Assembly: GCF_000765215.1 (NCBI RefSeq)
Contig: NZ_JPJE01000009.1
Location: 31,156-95,155, forward strand
DNA from: Eubacterium sp. ER2
GTDB lineage: Bacteria > Bacillota > Clostridia > Lachnospirales > Lachnospiraceae
DNA length: 64,000 bases
Direction: 5' to 3'
A program made the translations under genes and the position numbers. This document shows positions 1-8,486 of the stretch, one piece after another. Within the stretch, counting starts at the first letter, position 1; each line of letters opens with the position of its first letter. Under the pieces are notes generated by a model. That model saw only the letters and a list, made by a program, of their open reading frames with translations, ran no database searches and was not told the origin of the DNA.

Positions 1-2
1 AG

Positions 3-824
3 CTTCCTCCAGGACAGTTTTATCAGATACGGATGACCTTCAATCCGGTGAACAGAAATCACTGGATCAAGAAGGTCTTTTTTGATACTCCTGATCCGAA
101 TGTTTTGACGCATCACAGCACGTACCTGGACAACCGCTTTATTGATACTGCGTACCATGTCCGTATGGCTCGCCGTAAGGAAGTAGATCCGGAAGGATAT
201 CAGATATACGGGCTCGGAGAATGGGGAGAAGTTGGTGGTTTAATTCTCCACAACTGGAAGGTTGAAAATATTAGTCAGAATATAGACCATTATGACGATA
301 TTGCAATCGGGCAAGATTTCGGATTTAATCACGCGAATGCAATTCTTCTTTTGGGAATTAAAGATGGGAATATTTATATTCTCCAAGAAGTCTATGTCTT
401 TGAAAAAGAGACTGCAGAAATCATCCCATTGGCCATCAAATCCGGAATTCCGTCAAAAAGAACGATGTGGTGCGACTCTGCTGAACCAGATCGAATAAAA
501 GCGTGGAGAACAGCCGGATTTAGGGCACGCGCGGTAAGGAAAGAACATACTACAGAAAAGAAGTATCAGTCTGCACAGGTTGACTGGTTGAAAGGTATTG
601 TCGGAAAAGACAAAGTGATCAAAAGGATGCTTTATGTGCATCCGTCCTGTGTAAATACAATACGGGAATTGCAACAGTGGAAATGGAAAAAGGATGAAAA
701 AACAGGAGAGTATCTGGATGAGCCGGTTCCATTTCAGGATGATGCGATGGCCGCACTAAGATATGGAGTTGAAGGCTGGCGGAAATCAAAGACAGGATAT
801 CACCGGGTAAAAGGAGGAGTTTAG
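3..824 (+). CDS. Phage terminase large subunit, C-terminal part (truncated by window edge)
   Basis: The frame is open from base 3, so the ATG at 33 is internal and the real start lies upstream of the window. What is visible is the end of the ATPase domain (QIRMTFNPVN) and the nuclease domain. IGQDFGF supplies one metal-binding Asp, WCDSAEPDRI a second acidic motif, and PFQDDAMAALRYG the terminal Asp pair typical of PBSX/SPP1-type terminases. The enzyme packages DNA into proheads and cuts the concatemer. The portal gene follows after 2 bases. The family assignment is firm; the missing N-terminal half would hold the Walker motifs. Confidence 0.93.
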   Translation, partial: LPPGQFYQIRMTFNPVNRNHWIKKVFFDTPDPNVLTHHSTYLDNRFIDTAYHVRMARRKEVDPEGYQIYGLGEWGEVGGLILHNWKVENISQNIDHYDDIAIGQDFGFNHANAILLLGIKDGNIYILQEVYVFEKETAEIIPLAIKSGIPSKRTMWCDSAEPDRIKAWRTAGFRARAVRKEHTTEKKYQSAQVDWLKGIVGKDKVIKRMLYVHPSCVNTIRELQQWKWKKDEKTGEYLDEPVPFQDDAMAALRYGVEGWRKSKTGYHRVKGGV

Positions 825-826
825 GA

Positions 827-2329
827 ATGTTTCGATTAGAAGATGATGAAATACTTGATGAAGATAGGCTCGGAAGATTTCTTGCCCAACATGCAGCGGA
901 GGCGACATTCCGGTATAAGCCACTTATGGATGCGTATATGACAGAATATCCTATTTTTCGGGAGCCACCAAAACCAAAGTACAAACCAGATAATCGGATC
1001 GCAGTAAATTTTGCAAAGTACATCGTGGATACTATGAATGGCTTTTTTATTGGTGTCCCGATTAAGTTGCAGTGCGACGATGATAAGGTGTCGGAGTATG
1101 TGGAATTTCTGGATCAGTACAATGACCAGGACGACAACAATGCAGAGCTGTCTAAGATATGCAGCATATATGGAAAAGGTTATGAAATGTATTTTGTGGA
1201 TCAAGAGGGTAAGATTGGGATTACCTATCTGGATCCGCAGGAAGCATTCATGATTTATGACGATTCGGTGATTGAGCGACCAAGATATTTTGTTCGGACT
1301 TATTTAGATTCAAAGAATGTACTTCATGGAAGTGTATCAGATGATGAGAAAGTAAGATACTTTGTACAGAAAGGCAAGATCCAGTTTATTGATGAATGTG
1401 AGAAAGAGCATGGATTTTCCGGGGTGCCGGCAACAGAGTACAGGGAAAATGCAGAGGAACAGGGCATTTTTGAACCTGTACTGACAATGATCAACGCATA
1501 TAATAAAGCGATATCTGAAAAGGCCAATGATGTGGATTATTTTGCGGATGCGTACATGAAAATATTGGGTGCGATGCTTGACGAAGAAGAAATAAAGCAT
1601 ATCCGTGATGACAGGATTATCAATTTTGATGAAGATGCAGACAGAATGATAGTGGACTTCTTACAGAAGCCAGATGGCGATACAACGCAGGAACATCTAA
1701 TTGACCGACTGGAGCGTTTGATCTTCCAAATTAGTATGGTGGCAGATATTTCTGATGAGAACTTTGGAACATCTTCTGGCATCGCTTTAAAATATAAGCT
1801 CCAGGCGATGAGCAACCTGGCAAAGACCAAAGAACGGAAGTTCAACAGCGGCATGAACCGTAGATATATGTTGATATTTAGCAATCCAGTGTCCGGCATG
1901 CTTAAAAATGACTGGGTGAAAGTGAAGCCGATCTTCACACGAAATTTCCCGGCGAATGTTTTAGAAGAAACCGAGATTGCTGGAAATCTGGAGGGAATTG
2001 TTTCGAAGAAAACGCAGCTTAGTACTCTGTCTATAGTGGATACCGTAGGCGATGAGCTGGAGCGAATTGAAGCGGAAGAGAGTACTATGAAGAACGATGC
2101 AGTTATGAGACAGATGTTTGGAAATTCTGAAGGAGGAAGTGCTGTTAGTGCTGCAGAGACAGAAGTACAGGGGAAATCTTTGAACGGTGCTCAGACGCAG
2201 AGTTTACTTGCAATCATGGCGCAGTACTCTGCAGGAAGCCTAACGGAAGGACAGGCAATCGCCCTTATTTCTACCGCGATAGGGATTAGTAAGGAAGAGG
2301 CACGATCTATTTTGAATGGAGAGTTGTAA
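827..2329 (+). CDS. Phage portal protein (SPP1 Gp6-like)
   Basis: This 500-residue protein has the usual size and position of the dodecameric portal through which DNA enters the head. Recognisable family stretches include NRIAVNFAKYIVDTMNGFF near residue 65 and the GIALKYKLQAM helix near residue 325 that lies in the stem/wing region. It starts just after the terminase stop with GGAGG upstream and ends directly before the head morphogenesis gene, so the three are translationally coupled. The C-terminal 60 residues are a variable Ser/Ala/Gln-rich tail. Confidence 0.93.
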   Translation: MFRLEDDEILDEDRLGRFLAQHAAEATFRYKPLMDAYMTEYPIFREPPKPKYKPDNRIAVNFAKYIVDTMNGFFIGVPIKLQCDDDKVSEYVEFLDQYNDQDDNNAELSKICSIYGKGYEMYFVDQEGKIGITYLDPQEAFMIYDDSVIERPRYFVRTYLDSKNVLHGSVSDDEKVRYFVQKGKIQFIDECEKEHGFSGVPATEYRENAEEQGIFEPVLTMINAYNKAISEKANDVDYFADAYMKILGAMLDEEEIKHIRDDRIINFDEDADRMIVDFLQKPDGDTTQEHLIDRLERLIFQISMVADISDENFGTSSGIALKYKLQAMSNLAKTKERKFNSGMNRRYMLIFSNPVSGMLKNDWVKVKPIFTRNFPANVLEETEIAGNLEGIVSKKTQLSTLSIVDTVGDELERIEAEESTMKNDAVMRQMFGNSEGGSAVSAAETEVQGKSLNGAQTQSLLAIMAQYSAGSLTEGQAIALISTAIGISKEEARSILNGEL

Positions 2330-3808
2330 ATGGATTCACAGACGTACTGGAAGAACCGGGAGACAGAACAGAGGAAGCATAACATCCAGGATGAAGCCGA
2401 GTATCAGAAGCATATCCGGGAGATCTACCAGAATATGATTGATGAAATTGAGAAGGAGATCAATGGATTTTACGGCAAGTATGCTAGTAAAGAAGGCATC
2501 ACACTGGCAGAGGCGAAGAAACGGGCTGCCAAGGCTGATATCGAAGCTCTGGGGCGAAAGGCTGCCAAGTATGTAAAGGAGAAGAATTTCTCTGATCAAG
2601 CCAATGGAGAGATGCGTTTGTACAACATGACCATGAAGGTGAACCGGCTGGAGCTCCTGAAAGCGCAGATTGGACTGGAGATGGTAGCTGGATTTGATGA
2701 ACTTCAGAAATATTACGGCGATATTCTAACAGACCGGACGATTTCAGAGTTTGAACGGCAGGCTGGTATCCTGGGTAAGACAATCCAGAACAATGCGAAA
2801 GCTGCCAATGCTATCGTGAACGCCTCTTTCCACAATGCGACGTATTCAGACCGGATTTGGATGTATCAGGACATGCTCAAGAATGAGCTGTCAAGTCTGC
2901 TGCAGACAGGACTAATCCAAGGACAGAACCCGCGGCGGTTGGCAACGCATCTCCGGAAGCGCTTCGGAGTCAGCCAGAGCAATGCAGAACGGCTGATGAT
3001 CACGGAACTGGCGAGGGTGCAGACGGAAGCACAGAAGCAGTCCTTTGAGCGGAATGGCTTTGAGGAGTATACTTTCCTTGCGCTGGGGACGGCCTGTCCG
3101 ATCTGCAGGGCTCTGGACGGAAAGCACTTCAAGGTGGAAAAGATGATGCCAGGGACAAATGCGCCGCCGACGCATCCAAATTGCCGGTGTTCCGTGGCTG
3201 CCTATGAAGACAGCGAAGATTATGAGGCATGGTTGGAGTTCTTGGACAAGGGAGGTACCACAGAAGAGTGGAACAAGGTGAAATTAAAAGACTCCACAGA
3301 TAAGTGGGCGAAAGAAGCGAAAAGCGAGCTGCTTAAATCTGAGAAGAGTCTTGGCAGTAGAAGCAAAGAAACGATGGAAGTTTACGGTCCTGGTGGAGAA
3401 TATAGATTTTCCAAGAGAGGGGATACAAATAGTGTTAGTATTTCAGTTTTGGATATCCCTAAACTACGCGGGGCAGTAGTTACCCACAATCATCCATCTG
3501 GAGGGTCTTTCTCATTTACGGACCTCAAATTTTTGAAACGAATGCCAGTTTCCGAGATTAGAGTATCAACATCAAATGGCTCTTACTACATCAGAAAACC
3601 GGAAGAATGGCCGAGCGGTATCAGTTCGACTGCAAAAATGGAGAAGGCATACAACGAGATTAGAAATAGCTTGAAGTCAAAGTACAGGAAGCTATATAAT
3701 GATGGAAAGATAAGTAAGGCAGATCGCCACAGATTATTTTCCGATGAAGTAAATAGAATTTTCGCAGAAAGGTATGGTTTTGAGTATGGATTCGAAACTT
3801 ATGAGTAA
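2330..3808 (+). CDS. Minor head protein (SPP1 gp7 family) with C-terminal JAB-like domain
   Basis: Residues about 1-320 form the phage minor head protein. They have a long helical N-terminus and the conserved gp7 core with TACPICRALDGKHF and PTHPNCRCS, whose Cys and His residues suggest a metal site. Residues about 340-492 are an added domain that begins after a Lys-rich linker. It contains THNHPSGGSFSFTDL near residue 387, an H-x-H-P...S...D pattern like the JAMM/JAB metallo-isopeptidase signature. Phage head proteins of this family often carry such toxin- or effector-like tails (known as polyvalent proteins). A small acidic ORF overlaps the end. Enzymatic activity of the tail is inference from the motif. 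Confidence 0.85.
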   Translation: MDSQTYWKNRETEQRKHNIQDEAEYQKHIREIYQNMIDEIEKEINGFYGKYASKEGITLAEAKKRAAKADIEALGRKAAKYVKEKNFSDQANGEMRLYNMTMKVNRLELLKAQIGLEMVAGFDELQKYYGDILTDRTISEFERQAGILGKTIQNNAKAANAIVNASFHNATYSDRIWMYQDMLKNELSSLLQTGLIQGQNPRRLATHLRKRFGVSQSNAERLMITELARVQTEAQKQSFERNGFEEYTFLALGTACPICRALDGKHFKVEKMMPGTNAPPTHPNCRCSVAAYEDSEDYEAWLEFLDKGGTTEEWNKVKLKDSTDKWAKEAKSELLKSEKSLGSRSKETMEVYGPGGEYRFSKRGDTNSVSISVLDIPKLRGAVVTHNHPSGGSFSFTDLKFLKRMPVSEIRVSTSNGSYYIRKPEEWPSGISSTAKMEKAYNEIRNSLKSKYRKLYNDGKISKADRHRLFSDEVNRIFAERYGFEYGFETYE

Positions 3809-3950
3809 AATTCTTAAAGAAAAGAAAATCAAAATCAGTGATATTCCAGACAATCTTGACTTAGAGGATTTGCCGGACGATGTAGAGATTATTCTTGATG
3901 AAGAATTTCCTGAGTTGGAAGATAGTTTTTGGGAAGAGGACGATGAATAG
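3801..3950 (+). CDS. Small very acidic protein overlapping the minor head gene
   Basis: ATG at 3801 overlaps the last 8 bases of the minor head gene in another frame. It encodes 49 residues, beginning MSKILKEKK and then almost wholly Asp/Glu-rich (DDVEIILDEEFPELEDSFW). There is no clear ribosome binding site, so expression would rely on coupling to the gene above. Its charge and its position right after a toxin-like C-terminal domain suggest an inhibitor or immunity partner, but no homology is recognised. It could also be a chance ORF, although its composition is unusual for one. Confidence 0.5.
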   Translation: MSKILKEKKIKISDIPDNLDLEDLPDDVEIILDEEFPELEDSFWEEDDE

Positions 3951-4017
3951 GCGCCACCAGTCAGAAATGGCCGGTGGTATTTTTATATCCATTTTTAAGA
4001 AAGGAAAGGTGAAGAAC

Positions 4018-4530
4018 ATGAAATTTACAGAGGCGTTAAAGAACATGAAGAAAGGAATTCCGATGAAACTTCCGTCATGGGGAGGCTATTGGTATTGGGA
4101 TCCGGAAAAAGAAACGATTATGATGAAATGCCGGGCGGTTGACTCGGATACTGGAAAGGATCTGCTTGATATCAGAGAAACGCAGCGTGTTGAGTATACC
4201 TTGACAAATGTACTGTCTGACGAGTGGATCCCAGCTACAGAAGAAAATACAACCATATTGGGAGGAACTCCGACTTTCAGCTTTGGTGATGCCATCAAGT
4301 ACATGAAACGCGGACTTAAAGTGAAGCGCCAGGGCTGGAACGGGAAAAACCAGCATATCGAACTGGCTAGGAACATTAGCTATGTTACATCGGACGGAAG
4401 TGTACAGAATTGTGAACATGAAGCCATCGGAAATATGGCTATTGCTTTTGTCGGGACATCAGGTGTACAGATGGGGTGGCTTGCTTCTCAAGCTGACATG
4501 TTGGCTGAAGACTGGATTTTTGCAGAGTAA
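4018..4530 (+). CDS. Tandem DUF2829 protein, Tad2-like anti-Thoeris candidate
   Basis: The start at 4018 is chosen because AAGGAAAGG lies just upstream; the longer open frame from 3895 lacks a site. The 170-residue protein consists of two related halves. Residues 1-75 begin KFTEALKNMKKGIPMKLPSW, and residues 85-170 begin SFGDAIKYMKRGLKVKRQGW and end in WLASQADMLAEDW, the hallmark end of DUF2829. Single-domain DUF2829 phage proteins include Tad2, which sequesters the signalling nucleotide of the Thoeris defence. Only the second half keeps the full C-terminal motif. The gene sits between head genes, a common place for accessory anti-defence genes. The anti-defence role is inferred from the family. 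Confidence 0.75.
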   Translation: MKFTEALKNMKKGIPMKLPSWGGYWYWDPEKETIMMKCRAVDSDTGKDLLDIRETQRVEYTLTNVLSDEWIPATEENTTILGGTPTFSFGDAIKYMKRGLKVKRQGWNGKNQHIELARNISYVTSDGSVQNCEHEAIGNMAIAFVGTSGVQMGWLASQADMLAEDWIFAE

Positions 4531-4543
4531 AGGAGTGGTGTGA

Positions 4544-4831
4544 TTGATTGAAGTAAGCGTCCGAAAGGACGGAATTGAGGTATCCGGCCATGCCGGATAC
4601 GCAGAGAATGGAAAAGATATTATCTGTGCTGGAATGACAGCACTTGTGCAGACGCTGGTCAAGTCGGTTGGCGATCTGACCGAGGACAAAATTGAATGCG
4701 AGATATCGCCCGGAAGGGCTGATATACATTACAGGAATCTGTCAGAAGCAGGAACGCTTCTGGTTGATTCCTTTTTCATTGGCATCTGTCAGATCGCTGA
4801 TGAGTTTCCGGATCATGTCCGGATCGAGTAA
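4544..4831 (+). CDS. prp: Prp-type cysteine protease (capsid and scaffold processing)
   Basis: This 95-residue protein is a Prp family member. It has GHAGYAENGKDIICAG with His16 and Cys28, the same 12-residue spacing as the His/Cys pair of cellular Prp, which trims ribosomal protein L27. It starts at TTG 4544 behind AAAGGAG. It stands directly before the scaffold and major capsid genes, whose N-termini both carry a Prp-like site (LQLFA, LQVFA). This is what is known for staphylococcal phages that use Prp for capsid maturation. The protease assignment is strong; the substrates are inferred from the motif match. Confidence 0.88.
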   Translation: MIEVSVRKDGIEVSGHAGYAENGKDIICAGMTALVQTLVKSVGDLTEDKIECEISPGRADIHYRNLSEAGTLLVDSFFIGICQIADEFPDHVRIE

Positions 4832-4919
4832 CACGTCGTGTCCGAAATGACGATAAACTATGATTCGATGCAATGGCCTGGGCTTAAATGAATGGGCTGG
4901 GGCAGAAAGGAAAAAAACG

Positions 4920-5600
4920 ATGAAAAATAAGGTGTTTGAAGCAATGAGAAGCCTGCAGTTATTTGCAGAGGGTGAAGGCGCTGGAGCTGGAGGGTCCGGA
5001 GATGGCGGCGGCACTAGTGGAAAAAATGGAGCAGGTTCAGGAGGCGAAGGCGGAAGTGGTGATGAACCCCTCTCTTTTGATGACTTCTTGAAACAGGAAG
5101 GTAATCAGGCAGAGTTTGACCGTAGGGTACAGAAAGCCATTGATACAGCGGTATCGAATGCACAGAAGAAGTGGAAGGATATCCACGATGATAAACTGTC
5201 TGAGGCTGAAAAACTCGCAAAAATGACCAATGAAGAAAAGGCGGCTTATCGGATGTCACAGATGGAAAAGGAACTGAATGCTTTTAAGGAGAAAGATACT
5301 CTGGCAGAGATGTCCAAGACGGCGAGAAAGATGCTGTCCGAGGATGAAATTAACATCCCGGATGAACTGCTTGCTCATTTGGTCAGCACGGATGCAGAGG
5401 ATACGAAGCAGGCAGTCCAGGCATTTGCAAAGCTTTTTAAGGACGCCGTGCAGGATGCCGTCAAGGATAAGCTGAAAGGAAACCCGCCGAAGCGCGGGAC
5501 CGGAGGAAAGGGAACTGTTACGAGGGAGCAGATCCTTGCAATCAAAAATCCTTCTGAACGCCAGAGGATGATCGCGGAACACATGAACTTATTTGAATAA
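4920..5600 (+). CDS. Phage scaffolding protein with Prp-like cleavage site
   Basis: ATG 4920 follows AGAAAGGAAA; the longer frame from 4860 has no site. The 226-residue product has an N-terminal SLQLFAEGEG, then a Gly/Ser-rich low-complexity segment (residues 20-50). A long charged helical region follows (residues 60-175, WKDIHDDKLSEAEKLAKM), with a basic C-terminus (KGNPPKRGTGGKG) that would contact the shell. This is the usual form of scaffolds that guide procapsid assembly and then leave. It lies immediately before the major capsid gene. The cleavage after LQLF is inferred from the neighbouring Prp. Confidence 0.85.
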   Translation: MKNKVFEAMRSLQLFAEGEGAGAGGSGDGGGTSGKNGAGSGGEGGSGDEPLSFDDFLKQEGNQAEFDRRVQKAIDTAVSNAQKKWKDIHDDKLSEAEKLAKMTNEEKAAYRMSQMEKELNAFKEKDTLAEMSKTARKMLSEDEINIPDELLAHLVSTDAEDTKQAVQAFAKLFKDAVQDAVKDKLKGNPPKRGTGGKGTVTREQILAIKNPSERQRMIAEHMNLFE

Positions 5601-5617
5601 AAAGGAGATGAAAACTT

Positions 5618-6829
5618 ATGCATGATGTAAGTAAACTTGGGCTGCAGGTATTCGCTGCACCCACCAATATGACAGGACAGGCACAGATCCAGGTAAGGGC
5701 AAGGGAGATTGATTTTGTCACTTCTTTTGGCAAGAACATGCAGGCCTTACTGGATATCATGGGCATCACTAGGATGATCAAGAAGACAAACGGAACTGTG
5801 CTGAAAGTGAAAAAAGTATCCGGCACGCTGCAGTCTGGGGACGTAGCGGAGGGTGATGAGATCCCGTTATCTCAGTACAAAGTCGAAGAGAAGGATTTTG
5901 ATACCATCAAGATTGAGAAATACAGAAAAGGTGTTTCTCTTGAAGCAATCGCAGAGAAGGGCTATGACGCTGCGGTGGATCAGACCGATGCCGAATTTAA
6001 GTCCGATCTGCAGAATAAAATCCTGGACAAGTTTTATGGCCAGCTGAAAATGGGTTCCCTGGTAGGACATGAGACCACCTGGCAGATGGCCGTTGCTATG
6101 GCGATCGGAAAAGTGAAAGATAAGTTTGAGAAGATGAAGAGGACCGCAACAGGGACAGCTGTATGGGTAAACACTCTGGATGTCTATAAATACGTAGGCG
6201 CCGCAGATATTACCATGCAGACTGCTTTTGGCATGAACTATATCCAGAACTTCCTGGGAGCAGATATCTGCTTTATTTCTTCCCAGATCCCGGAGAATAC
6301 GGTTATCGCCACTCCTCTGAACAACCTGGTTGCATACTATGTGGATCCGGCGGACTCTGAATTTGTGAGAGCGGGCCTTGCATACACTGTAGACTCTGAG
6401 ACTGGCTTTATCGGCTTCCACGCACAGGGAACGTATGAGAGAGCGATTTCCGATATGTTTGCGATTATGGGAGTCCGGCTGTTTGCAGAGTACCTGGATG
6501 CGATCGCATACATTGCTGTTGGTTCTTCCGACACACAGACTCTTGGATCTCTCACTCTGACTTCCGCGGAAGGAACTGAAGAGGGAAAGACAAAGATCTC
6601 TGTCAAGGAGCAGCTGGCATCTATCAATGACGTGTTCCGGTATAAGACAAATGCATCCGCAGCAACGGAAGTTACATACGGCATGGATGTGTCTACTTGG
6701 ACCGCATGGGACGGAGAGTCTGAGATTACAGCAACGGACGGGCATCATGTGACAGTCGTTGAAGCTGATGTAAACGGAAAGGCTGTTCGTTCTGGAGATG
6801 TAGTGGCTGACGTGTTTGCTGGAGCGTAG
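5618..6829 (+). CDS. Major capsid protein (HK97 fold) with C-terminal Ig-like extension
   Basis: This 403-residue protein starts 17 bases after the scaffold gene behind AAAGGAG. Residues 9-13 read LQVFA, matching the site in the scaffold, so about 12 residues may be removed by Prp. The body (to about 305) has the pattern of HK97-type major capsid proteins: an N-arm, an E-loop region (VKKVSGTLQSGDVAEGDEI), and A-domain stretches with ISSQIPENTVIATPL and IMGVRLFAEYLDAI. Residues about 315-403 look like an added Ig-like surface domain (KISVKEQLASINDVFRYKT onward). Such domains often decorate tailed-phage heads. Confidence 0.9.
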   Translation: MHDVSKLGLQVFAAPTNMTGQAQIQVRAREIDFVTSFGKNMQALLDIMGITRMIKKTNGTVLKVKKVSGTLQSGDVAEGDEIPLSQYKVEEKDFDTIKIEKYRKGVSLEAIAEKGYDAAVDQTDAEFKSDLQNKILDKFYGQLKMGSLVGHETTWQMAVAMAIGKVKDKFEKMKRTATGTAVWVNTLDVYKYVGAADITMQTAFGMNYIQNFLGADICFISSQIPENTVIATPLNNLVAYYVDPADSEFVRAGLAYTVDSETGFIGFHAQGTYERAISDMFAIMGVRLFAEYLDAIAYIAVGSSDTQTLGSLTLTSAEGTEEGKTKISVKEQLASINDVFRYKTNASAATEVTYGMDVSTWTAWDGESEITATDGHHVTVVEADVNGKAVRSGDVVADVFAGA

Positions 6830-6841
6830 GAGGTGTAAAAG

Positions 6842-7105
6842 ATGTATAAGGTAATCAAAAAGTTTCATGATCTGCAGGATGCGAGAGAGACAAAAAATGG
6901 TAAGGTTTACCATGAGTACAATGTGGGGGATGTATTCCCCCATGATGGTATGGAGGTCTCTGAAGAACGTCTGGCAGAGCTGTCTGGATCTGATAATAAG
7001 CAGGGTGTTCCTCTGATTGAACTCGTTCAGGAGAAAACTGACAAAAAGACTTCTTCTTCCAGGTCAACTACTAAGAAGACAACGGCAAAGGCGGCTTCAA
7101 AATAA
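6842..7105 (+). CDS. Hypothetical phage protein with Lys/Thr/Ser-rich tail
   Basis: This 87-residue protein lies between the major capsid and connector genes. Its first 60 residues form a compact domain (YNVGDVFPHDGMEVSEERLAEL), followed by a basic low-complexity tail (KTSSSRSTTKKTTAKAASK). Similar short proteins occur at this position in many clostridial siphophages and are often left as hypothetical; a role in the head or connector is likely but not shown. It is separated from the capsid gene by 12 bases containing AGGAGG, so it belongs to the same transcript. Confidence 0.8.
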   Translation: MYKVIKKFHDLQDARETKNGKVYHEYNVGDVFPHDGMEVSEERLAELSGSDNKQGVPLIELVQEKTDKKTSSSRSTTKKTTAKAASK

Positions 7106-7117
7106 GGAGTGGTGCGT

Positions 7118-7444
7118 ATGCTGAAAAATTTAAAGATCCTTCTTGGTATTTCAGAGAGTGATACATCACAAGATGCCAAACTGAACCTGATTTTGTCCGG
7201 AACAACAAGCCGACTGAAAGCTTTGCTGGGAGGGCAGGACCCTCCAGAAGGTCTCAATTATATCATTACAGACGTGGCAGTGATCCGGTTCAACAGGATT
7301 GGATCTGAGGGGCTTTCTTCTCACAGTGTTGAAGGGGAGAGCCTCTCCTTTTCGGACGATGATTTTGCAGGATACCGCGAAGATATACAGGCATATCTGG
7401 ACAGTCAGAAGGAGGCGAAGAAAGGCCGGGTGAGGTTTCTATGA
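7118..7444 (+). CDS. Head-tail connector protein (gp6/QLRG-type)
   Basis: Start at ATG 7118 is preferred over GTG 7109 because AAGGAG at 7104-7109 then has normal spacing. The 108-residue helical protein (LKILLGISESDTSQDAKLNLIL) matches the phage head-tail connector/DNA packaging family that forms the first adaptor ring under the portal. A C-terminal RFL overlaps the next gene by 4 bases (ATGA), showing translational coupling. Function is inferred from family resemblance and position. Confidence 0.82.
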   Translation: MLKNLKILLGISESDTSQDAKLNLILSGTTSRLKALLGGQDPPEGLNYIITDVAVIRFNRIGSEGLSSHSVEGESLSFSDDDFAGYREDIQAYLDSQKEAKKGRVRFL

Positions 7445-7743
7445 GATACGACACACCTGTATATTTCCAGAAGATCACATCTGGAGAGTATGATCCTAAA
7501 ACCGGGAACTATGCGGATGATATCGTCGTGGAGACTTTACGGTATGCGTCCGTCATGAATACCGGTGAAGAGCGGCTGAAGCTGGTCTATGATGGACCAA
7601 AGCAGGGGAGTCTTACAATCCAGCTCCAGAACCATTACACGAAACCGTTTGACCGGATCCGGGTTGGGGAGGAGATCTACAGTGTGGACTTCTCCCGGAA
7701 GCTCCGGACGAAACATACTTTTGTGGTATCGGAGGTGCAGTGA
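7441..7743 (+). CDS. Phage head closure / stopper protein (SPP1 gp16-like)
   Basis: A 100-residue beta-rich protein with the typical pattern of head closure proteins: MRYDTPVYFQKITSGEYDPKT, a central VYDGPKQGSLTIQLQ segment, and the final PFDRIRVGEEIYSVDFSRKL. This family plugs the connector after packaging and joins head to tail. It overlaps both neighbours by a few bases. Confidence 0.82.
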   Translation: MRYDTPVYFQKITSGEYDPKTGNYADDIVVETLRYASVMNTGEERLKLVYDGPKQGSLTIQLQNHYTKPFDRIRVGEEIYSVDFSRKLRTKHTFVVSEVQ

Positions 7744-8078
7744 TGGGAGATATCAAGATTGTCGGCATGGAAAAGTTACAGAAGAAGCTGAAGCAGAATG
7801 TTCGGATGGACGATGTGAAGCGGGTTGTCCGGCACAACGGTGCAGAGATGCAGGCTAAGGCGCAGCGGAATGCCCCGGTTGATACCGGATACCTAAAACG
7901 TAGCATTGGGCTTGAGATTACCGATAGAGGGATGGCGGCTGAAGTGGAACCAAAGGCCGATTATGCCCCGTATCCGGAATTTGGTACACGTTTCATGGAA
8001 GCGCAGCCATATCTGGCTCCGGCCTTCCGTGATCAGGCGGGGCAGTTTCGGAAAGACATGAAGAAGCTGGTGGAATGA
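7743..8078 (+). CDS. HK97 gp10-like tail completion protein
   Basis: ATG 7743 overlaps the stop of the previous gene and has GGAGGTG 7 bases upstream. The 111-residue protein has the recognisable HK97 gp10 pattern: KLKQNVRMDDVKRVVRHNGA, QRNAPVDTGYLKRSIG and YAPYPEFGTRFMEAQPYLAPAF. Members act in neck formation between connector and tail tube. Strong family match. Confidence 0.88.
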   Translation: MGDIKIVGMEKLQKKLKQNVRMDDVKRVVRHNGAEMQAKAQRNAPVDTGYLKRSIGLEITDRGMAAEVEPKADYAPYPEFGTRFMEAQPYLAPAFRDQAGQFRKDMKKLVE

Positions 8079-8087
8079 GGTGATGGC

Positions 8088-8471
8088 ATGGATCCGCAGC
8101 AGGAGCTCTTCACGGAATTATTATTGAAACTTAAAGAACTGGAATATGACGTGTATGATACTTTCCTCCCGCCGGAGGACACGCCGTATCCCTTTATTTA
8201 TCTGGCAGACAGCCAGCAGACGGATACCCAGACAAAAAGTGCCGTGGTGGGGAATGTATACCAGACAATCCATGTCTGGCACAACAACCCGAAACAGCGC
8301 GGTACAGTATCGGAGATGCTGCTGGATATCAAGAAGGTCTGCTACAAATTGGAACATACGGAGAATTTTGCATGGATGATACAGAATGTGAACCAGCGAA
8401 TTCTTCCGGACAACACAACCAAGACTCCACTTCTGCATGGTCTGCTGGAAGTGGAGTTTAAATTTTCATAA
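8088..8471 (+). CDS. Tail terminator / minor tail protein (SPP1 gp17-like)
   Basis: This 127-residue protein follows the gp10-like gene and precedes the major tail protein, the fixed place of the tail terminator. Its sequence (YPFIYLADSQQTDTQTKSAV, VWHNNPKQRGTVSEML) fits the DUF3168/gp17 type that caps the tail tube. The start lies behind AATGAGGTGATGGC. Position is the main support. Confidence 0.78.
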   Translation: MDPQQELFTELLLKLKELEYDVYDTFLPPEDTPYPFIYLADSQQTDTQTKSAVVGNVYQTIHVWHNNPKQRGTVSEMLLDIKKVCYKLEHTENFAWMIQNVNQRILPDNTTKTPLLHGLLEVEFKFS

Positions 8472-8486
8472 GAATGGAGGTATAAG

